Shown here: positions 59,150 to 64,000 of the stretch, piece by piece
How the letters are laid out: every line of letters starts with the position of its first letter
Numbering within the stretch: position 1 is the stretch's first letter
NCBI GenBank assembly: GCA_950295325.1
Contig: OX485808.1
Location: forward strand, 7,628,501-7,692,500
Direction of reading: 5' to 3'
Length of the DNA: 64,000 bases
From: Polytrichum commune
Lineage: Eukaryota > Streptophyta > Polytrichopsida > Polytrichales > Polytrichaceae
Translations under genes and position numbers: made by a program
Notes under the pieces: model-generated
What the model saw: the letters and a program-made list of their open reading frames with translations, nothing else
Told to the model about the DNA's origin: nothing
The model's database searches: none

Positions 59150-59349
59150 TTATTGTATGGCATGTACGTTGTTTTTAAGGCCGATTTGACCTCGGAAATG
59201 GCATCAAAATTTGATGATTCAGTTCTAACATGACTATTTTTTGGGATGAGCTCACCGCATATCTATGAAAATCATATATTCACTAAACTCCCTTTACACC
59301 TCGGTAATAATGATGGGGTCCCAACTCAAAGAGAAGGGTATCAACAGTA

Positions 59350-59610
59350 AATATTGTATCTACTGCCATATAATATAGATGTGTCAATATGGTAACTTTT
59401 CTAACGACACTTCTTATGAAATAAGTTTGCAAATAATCCCATCCCAACTTACTTTTAGTTCATCTACTTTCTGGCATATTTTGCATCGTATCATTCGGTA
59501 ATGAAACATTGTCATGGAATTTAGTGCCACAAATTCTATTTGTCTTGTGCAAGAGTATTGAGCAAGACAAATAGAATTTGTGGCACTAAATTCAATAATT
59601 TAGTGTAGTC
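59350..59610 (-). mobile_element. Diverged F2 MITE, rearranged
   Basis: F2 boxes in reverse orientation (GGTAACTTTTCTAACGACAC, TAATGAAACATTGTCATGGA) run into the perfect hairpin at 59517-59593 and end AATAATTTAGTGTAGTCCGG. Its middle part is missing compared with 14941-15323. Confidence 0.5.
59517..59593. repeat. Perfect 31 bp inverted repeat with 15 nt loop
   Basis: The arms 59517-59547 and 59563-59593 are exact reverse complements. Each contains TGCCACAAATTCTATTTGTC or its complement. The loop is 59548-59562. The arm sequence derives from the F2 box GACAAATAG, so the hairpin arose within the MITE. Confidence 0.9.
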
Positions 59611-59662
59611 CGGGGCCCAACTGGTGAGGGACCAAGTTTATTTAGTACTGGCTAGTGTTCTA

Positions 59663-60391
59663 CTGTCTAACCTCGTTAACACGACACTTGTTTATATGAC
59701 ACCTTCGATATTACGACACATTTTTGCGCGACCAAACTTCTTAGTTCAAAACTCCCTTTTATATACAACTATGACACTCAATAATGCAACATTTAGAATC
59801 TCCGTTTTGTCATAGTAAAGAGGTAGTTAATGTTAAAATTCTTTTCATCTATGTTATGTACATCTAAAATACATCCATTTTCACTTGGGAACTACTTGGA
59901 AACTTCATTTACCATTGGAAACTTAATGAGAATTAGGGTTACTAGTGTAGAATGGACATGGTTAGGGTTAGAGTGGCCTCCTACCTAGCATGTTGCTAAA
60001 CGTCATGCATCATTGTTGTTTAGTTTCTTATTAGAGACCCTCTTTACATTTTGATGTTAATGAAATTATTAGTTTTCAAAATTTGGTAGGGAATTTAGAT
60101 AATATGACAGTTGCTTACTTGGGTGGGCAACACTAGAGATCTTTGGACTCTTATTTCAAGAGTTCTTGAAAATATTTGTATTTGTTTGGAGTTATAAGTT
60201 ATTATTTCATACCATCTATATTGCTTAAACTTTTTGTATATATATTTTAAGCTCATGTTGCTTATGTTTTCATATTCCCTCGATAATATGACAATTTTAT
60301 GCCATTTGTCATATTAATGAGAAGACGACACCTCGATAATACGACTTCTTTTGCGTTTCTTAAACATGTCATACTAAAGAGGGAGAACAAG
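59663..60391 (+). mobile_element. Pogo-like non-autonomous element, uninterrupted copy
   Basis: It is flanked by TA at 59661-59662 and 60392-60393. It starts CTGTCTAACCTCGTTAACAC and ends, in reverse complement, CTTGTTCTCCCTCTTTAGTA. It is the inverted relative of 36921-38823 and, at about 60140, keeps the site (GATCTCTAG once) where that copy received its insertion. The length is 729 bp, with no transposase. Confidence 0.8.
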
Positions 60392-60393
60392 TA

Positions 60394-61840
60394 TGTAGTA
60401 ATTGAAAAAAAGAAGTTGCAAGGAATGGATGCATGCGGGGCCCATTCCGTCTGTAATCCGGTTCCGGTCATCCGAGGTTTTATGCCGTAGTAGCCAATGG
60501 GAAGAGAGGTGGGCCAAAAGAGCCTTCATTCATTAAGTTATTTAAGGATGGGCCAATCCGAAGGCTTGGCATTATAATCCTTATTTAAAAACTCAACTTC
60601 CGGGGCCCATGTGGCGCAAGTTGGTAGTAGTCGGTGGCGTGGCCTTGATATTCGAGAATTGTTAATGTTGGGTGGTTTCACATGCCAAATTTGAATGTCA
60701 AACGACCATGTTCCTAATTGGCTCCATTCGGTTCGGTGCACAATGATCAACGTTAAGTTTTTAGATCCATGTGGAAATATAAGGTCGTGTGTCTATACCT
60801 AGTAGAATAAAAAGTAGAAGCACCTATCGTGGACACTTCAAGCACTATGGTCCCTTACCGCACTCATACCAAATATACAATCACTTCTTCAAGAATTTTA
60901 ACTAAAAAGAAATCTATATTGAGCACAACAACATTGGGATGCCATGAATTAGAACATATATACTTTTACATAAAATTTCATTTGACCGTTCCTAAGTCAC
61001 GTGGTCCCCTCACCTCCCAAGTGGACAATGTTGATCATTGACATTTTGTCTCCTTCGGTGGAAGAGATGTGTTTCTATTCCTTAGAATAATGAAACCATT
61101 GTTCATGTTGAAGTACTGTAGTTGCCCATTTTGAGAGAAATAGTTGGATATATGAGTATTAAAATATTCCATGAATTGGCACGAGTTCATGTGATTGCAC
61201 ACATTGTTAATATAAGCACGTGCAATCTTATAAAATGTTGATGTTATATCATCAGCACAATCAATCAAGCCTTGTTTACGTACACAATCAAGGGTTGTGA
61301 GACAAAATGTTATAAAGGATCGTGATCCTTGATTTGGAGCTATGATAAAGAGATATCCGCATCACTTGGTAAACACCTTGGTCATGAGGCTTAATGAGAA
61401 GAAGACTTAGACCGAATTAGAAGGGGGTGTTTTTACATGTCTAAAATGGAGAAAAAATAATGAACTAAAAAGACCCAACTGAAATATTCATTCATCCTAT
61501 GAAGTTACTAACTGATCCATCACATAAAAAAATATGAAAACTTGATGTCAAATTTTCCGGTTTTGTAAAATCTAGCCATGTTTTGTCAAATGCACATTCT
61601 CAATTTGTTTTTATTTATTTATTTATTAAATGAGCTTGAATCACAATGCTCATATGCAACTATGTCCTACCTACTTATGTGTTGACAAAATTCATATCCA
61701 CTTTCAGTATAGTTTTCTGGCATCTTGTGGTTGTCCAATGCAGTTTTGGGGGTAAGGGCACCAAATGCCAACTTGTTGGTGGTGTAGTCAACCTTGCACA
61801 AATACATGAATACATAATACAAATGTTAGCATGAAAACCA
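60394..61840. other. No gene recognised
   Basis: I see only AT-rich sequence and a (TTTA)n tract at about 61608-61627. Short open frames lack motifs. Confidence 0.4.
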
Positions 61841-62077
61841 TTGGCCCCTCTTCCCCACTGTCATTGATGATATTTTTGCAAAGTCAAGGCAAGTGCATTG
61901 TGGGTTATATGCAATGAACATGAAGCAAGTCCTCTCCTCCTTGGAGACTATGATTGTAATACAATTGAATACAAGGTAAGGGGTGGTAGTCACTCCCACC
62001 ACATAATACTCATCCATTTTGTAATGTGCTCTTTCTATGCTCCAGCAATGTTGCTGCCATATTATGATGAACTGCCT
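61841..62077 (+). other. Coding-like sequence upstream of the second Mutator-like element
   Basis: A plus frame reading ICNEHEASPLLLGDYDCN ... MLLPYYDELP runs up to the insertion point. After the element, the frame resumes in the same codon phase with LPWKTW, a TGA, and AFEFARTQNLIEGWEVG. This suggests the element landed in an old exon. I do not recognise the protein. Confidence 0.25.
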
Positions 62078-63436
62078 CGGGTAGGTCACACTATAGGATT
62101 TTTGTGCACCATGTGCGGCGGAGGGTTATTTGTTTAAGGGCTATTTACCTCCAAAGCATGAACTAAATGCTCCCTATAATTACTTAATTCTCTAAAATGG
62201 TTTTTTTTTTTGCACCCTACCAGTACTTATATTGCCCATGTCATTGTAACTTTTTGTAGTTTATTTTTCTTTTTTATTAAAAGTGTATGCAATGCAAAAG
62301 TGGTGGGTGTTCATGCAAATTTGCAAGTTTTACAAAAGTGAGTGTGTGTTCATATACACAACACCTACTCCATAAAAATTTGTCCCAAACACGCACAAAA
62401 ACCACAACCATTGTAGCTATGTAAAAGTCATGTGGTTCCCTACAAGTCCGTGCAGGTGGGTTTAGGGTATGCAAAACCTATGTAACCCTATCCCAAAACA
62501 AGCAATTTTCAACAAAGAAAAACATACAAATGTCAAGATCTAAGAGTAGGGGTTACATTGTCAACCAAACCATCACAATGACGGACAAAGTATTTTTGCG
62601 GCCAACCTGACTCGAGGTGTAGACGGATTGCATAGAGGTCCATTATGTTGAGGTGTGCAAAAGAGCTCATGCGAAGGTGGTCGGACATCGAGTTATTCAA
62701 AACCCACGACTTATGCAGTAGCTCCAATGTGGGCGTTGAAGTTGTCGACGATTGCCAACCCTCGAAATGCACGCCAACGTGGAGGAAACGCAACAAAATC
62801 AATCACAAGTGGAACAATCAATCACAAGCTGCGCCCATGAACTCTAAACTCTAAACCGCCTCCAAAACAACCGTAAGACCTTCAACCAAGAAAAGCGAGA
62901 CTCTATATGGAACTTCATGGATGCCCATGATCATAAAGCAACTACAAGGGAGACTCTACAAAGGAGATCCTAAACCAAATACAACAAAACATACTTGCTA
63001 GACTTTGTTACCATAAGCTTCAACAAGGAGGAGCTTCAACAAAAAGTTGCCCAAAACATAATTGAAGAAACAAAACCCTAGCTCTTTTTATTACATATAG
63101 TAGTGCATGAAGACGACCAGTAATGGGAGCTGCAATTTTCATTCATTTTTGGGCAAATGATGAGCCATTTTTCATCTATCCCTCATGAGGCATGCATAAA
63201 AAATTGATCCCACTAAAAATAAATCGTAGGATCCTTATTTCCGGCCCTTATGTTATTTTAACAAAAGAAGAATGGCCCACATTTTACACCTATTTACCTT
63301 GTAATGGGATTGTCTATTTTTAATGAACCCTTCATTATTTGGAATTTTTTTATAAATTTTATGTCAAACAAATTTGATCCTCCGTATATTATGCCACACG
63401 TCATTTTTGATATGCACTAAGTGAACTACCCGGGCA
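62078..63436. mobile_element. Mutator-like (Pack-MULE-type) element, copy 2
   Basis: It is flanked by AACTGCCT (62070-62077 and 63437-63444), with one more position nearly matching. The inverted ends are CGGGTAGGTCACACTATAGG and, in reverse complement, CCCGGGTAGTTCACTTAGTG. The left 300 bp and the right 300 bp match the element at 31721-33218 (GATTTTTGTGCACCATGTGC, TTATTTACCTCCAAAGCATG, CATGAGGCATGCAT, CTTCATTATTTGGAATTTTT), while the centre (about 62400-63110) is unrelated to that of copy 1. No transposase is present. Confidence 0.75.
62533..62802 (-). pseudogene. Coding-like cargo of Mutator-like copy 2, unidentified
   Basis: The open minus frame of 89 codons lies wholly in the part not shared with copy 1. 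It reads FLHVGVHFEGWQS ... SSFAHLNIMDLYAIRLHLES, then CDGLVDNVTPTLRS and a stop. Base composition is richer in GC than the element's ends. I cannot name the source gene. Upstream on the same strand (to about 63000) there are further short open pieces that could be other exons. Confidence 0.35.
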
Positions 63437-63444
63437 AACTGCCT

Positions 63445-64000
63445 TGGAAAACTTGGTGAGCATTTGAATTTGCTAGAACACAAAATTTGATTGAAGGATG
63501 GGAAGTTGGGCATTGTACCCAAACGACAACGTGATGACATGGCTTCCCACTTTGCAATTGAAAATCAACAACCTCCAACGCAAAAATCTCCTCCCGTGAA
63601 AGGTTTATTCCAACCTTCACCGGCCACACAGTTGGAAAATTCGGCCAATCAAGTAGCCATTTCTTTATGCTTCCCTTCACGCAATGGTTGATGTCATCTA
63701 TGCAACACCAAATTGTTTAGCTATGTGGTTGTTGGAACAAAATTCCTTCTTTAAACCTCTGTAAATTGGCGTGGATGTGCCATGTTTATTCTTCCCCACT
63801 TTGACCTTGCATGGATACATATGTTGGCATGCAACACTTGGCACTCTTCCTTCAATAGATAAGGCAATCTAGAAATTTGCCACTCGTATTCCATACACTC
63901 TAACTCCAACATGCTAGTGTGAGGGATTCCTCAATACGTGCCCTAGTGGATCTTGTGTTTGGCACGGGGGGGGGGGGGGGAGAGAATGGAATAGTTCGCT
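63445..64000. other. Right flank of the element; G tract
   Basis: Overlapping open frames on both strands at 63426-63691 show no motif I know. A run of 15 Gs lies at 63966-63980. Confidence 0.4.

Overview
The window looks like an intergenic-rich stretch of a large land-plant nuclear genome. The evidence is: one plant-type AP2/ERF (DREB-type) transcription-factor gene, plant-type DNA transposons (PIF/Harbinger with its Myb-like partner, Mutator-like, pogo/Tigger-like, Stowaway), very many MITEs, and no operon-like gene packing. I cannot name the species. The DUF7869-like mobile proteins are, as far as I recall, commoner outside flowering plants, so a lycophyte, fern or bryophyte is a plausible guess and no more.

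Layout. 1-5 kb: MITEs built on a CACTAAATATGATATTTAGTG palindrome, one of them carrying a nested, internally deleted pogo/Tigger element. 5.6-7.1 kb: a tandem array with an alternating A-B-A-B unit order. 7-11 kb: AT-rich sequence without recognisable genes. 11-17 kb: a mosaic of several dispersed repeat families, called here R1 (about 350 bp, contains a GTGGTCACTCTTCTTAATTG end), R2 (about 220 bp, rich in AACCGG, GGGGAGA ends), F1/F2/F3 (the TTTAGTGT MITEs) and H1 (TTA-flanked, CCACTTCACACA ends). 17.4-19.9 and 27.6-30.5 kb: two decayed copies of a DUF7869-like gene. 21.9-22.2 kb: a textbook Stowaway MITE. 23.8-27.2 kb: two copies of a roughly 0.95 kb repeat in inverted, order-permuted arrangement.

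31.1-36.3 kb is the best-resolved structure, a three-level nest. An R1 repeat is split by a 5.0 kb PIF/Harbinger element (TTA duplication, about 39 bp terminal inverted repeats, transposase and Myb-like genes facing each other). The transposase gene is itself split by a 1.5 kb Mutator-like element with a 10 bp duplication. A second copy of that Mutator-like element at 62.1-63.4 kb has the same ends but a different interior, as expected of Pack-MULEs that carry gene fragments. 36.9-38.8 kb holds a pogo-like element split by a 1.1 kb element with a 9 bp duplication; an uninterrupted relative at 59.7-60.4 kb preserves the empty site.

43.7-45.2 kb (minus strand) is the only convincing intact gene, a 512-residue single-exon DREB-type AP2/ERF factor. 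Its 5' region, start codon included, is repeated five or six times upstream to about 46.1 kb, and one repeat would encode an 86-residue upstream peptide resembling the factor's own N terminus. From 46 to 64 kb the sequence is again repeats, with a cluster of R2 copies at 50.9-53.4 kb, some unidentified coding-like debris, a perfect 31 bp hairpin at 59.5 kb and the second Pack-MULE-like copy.
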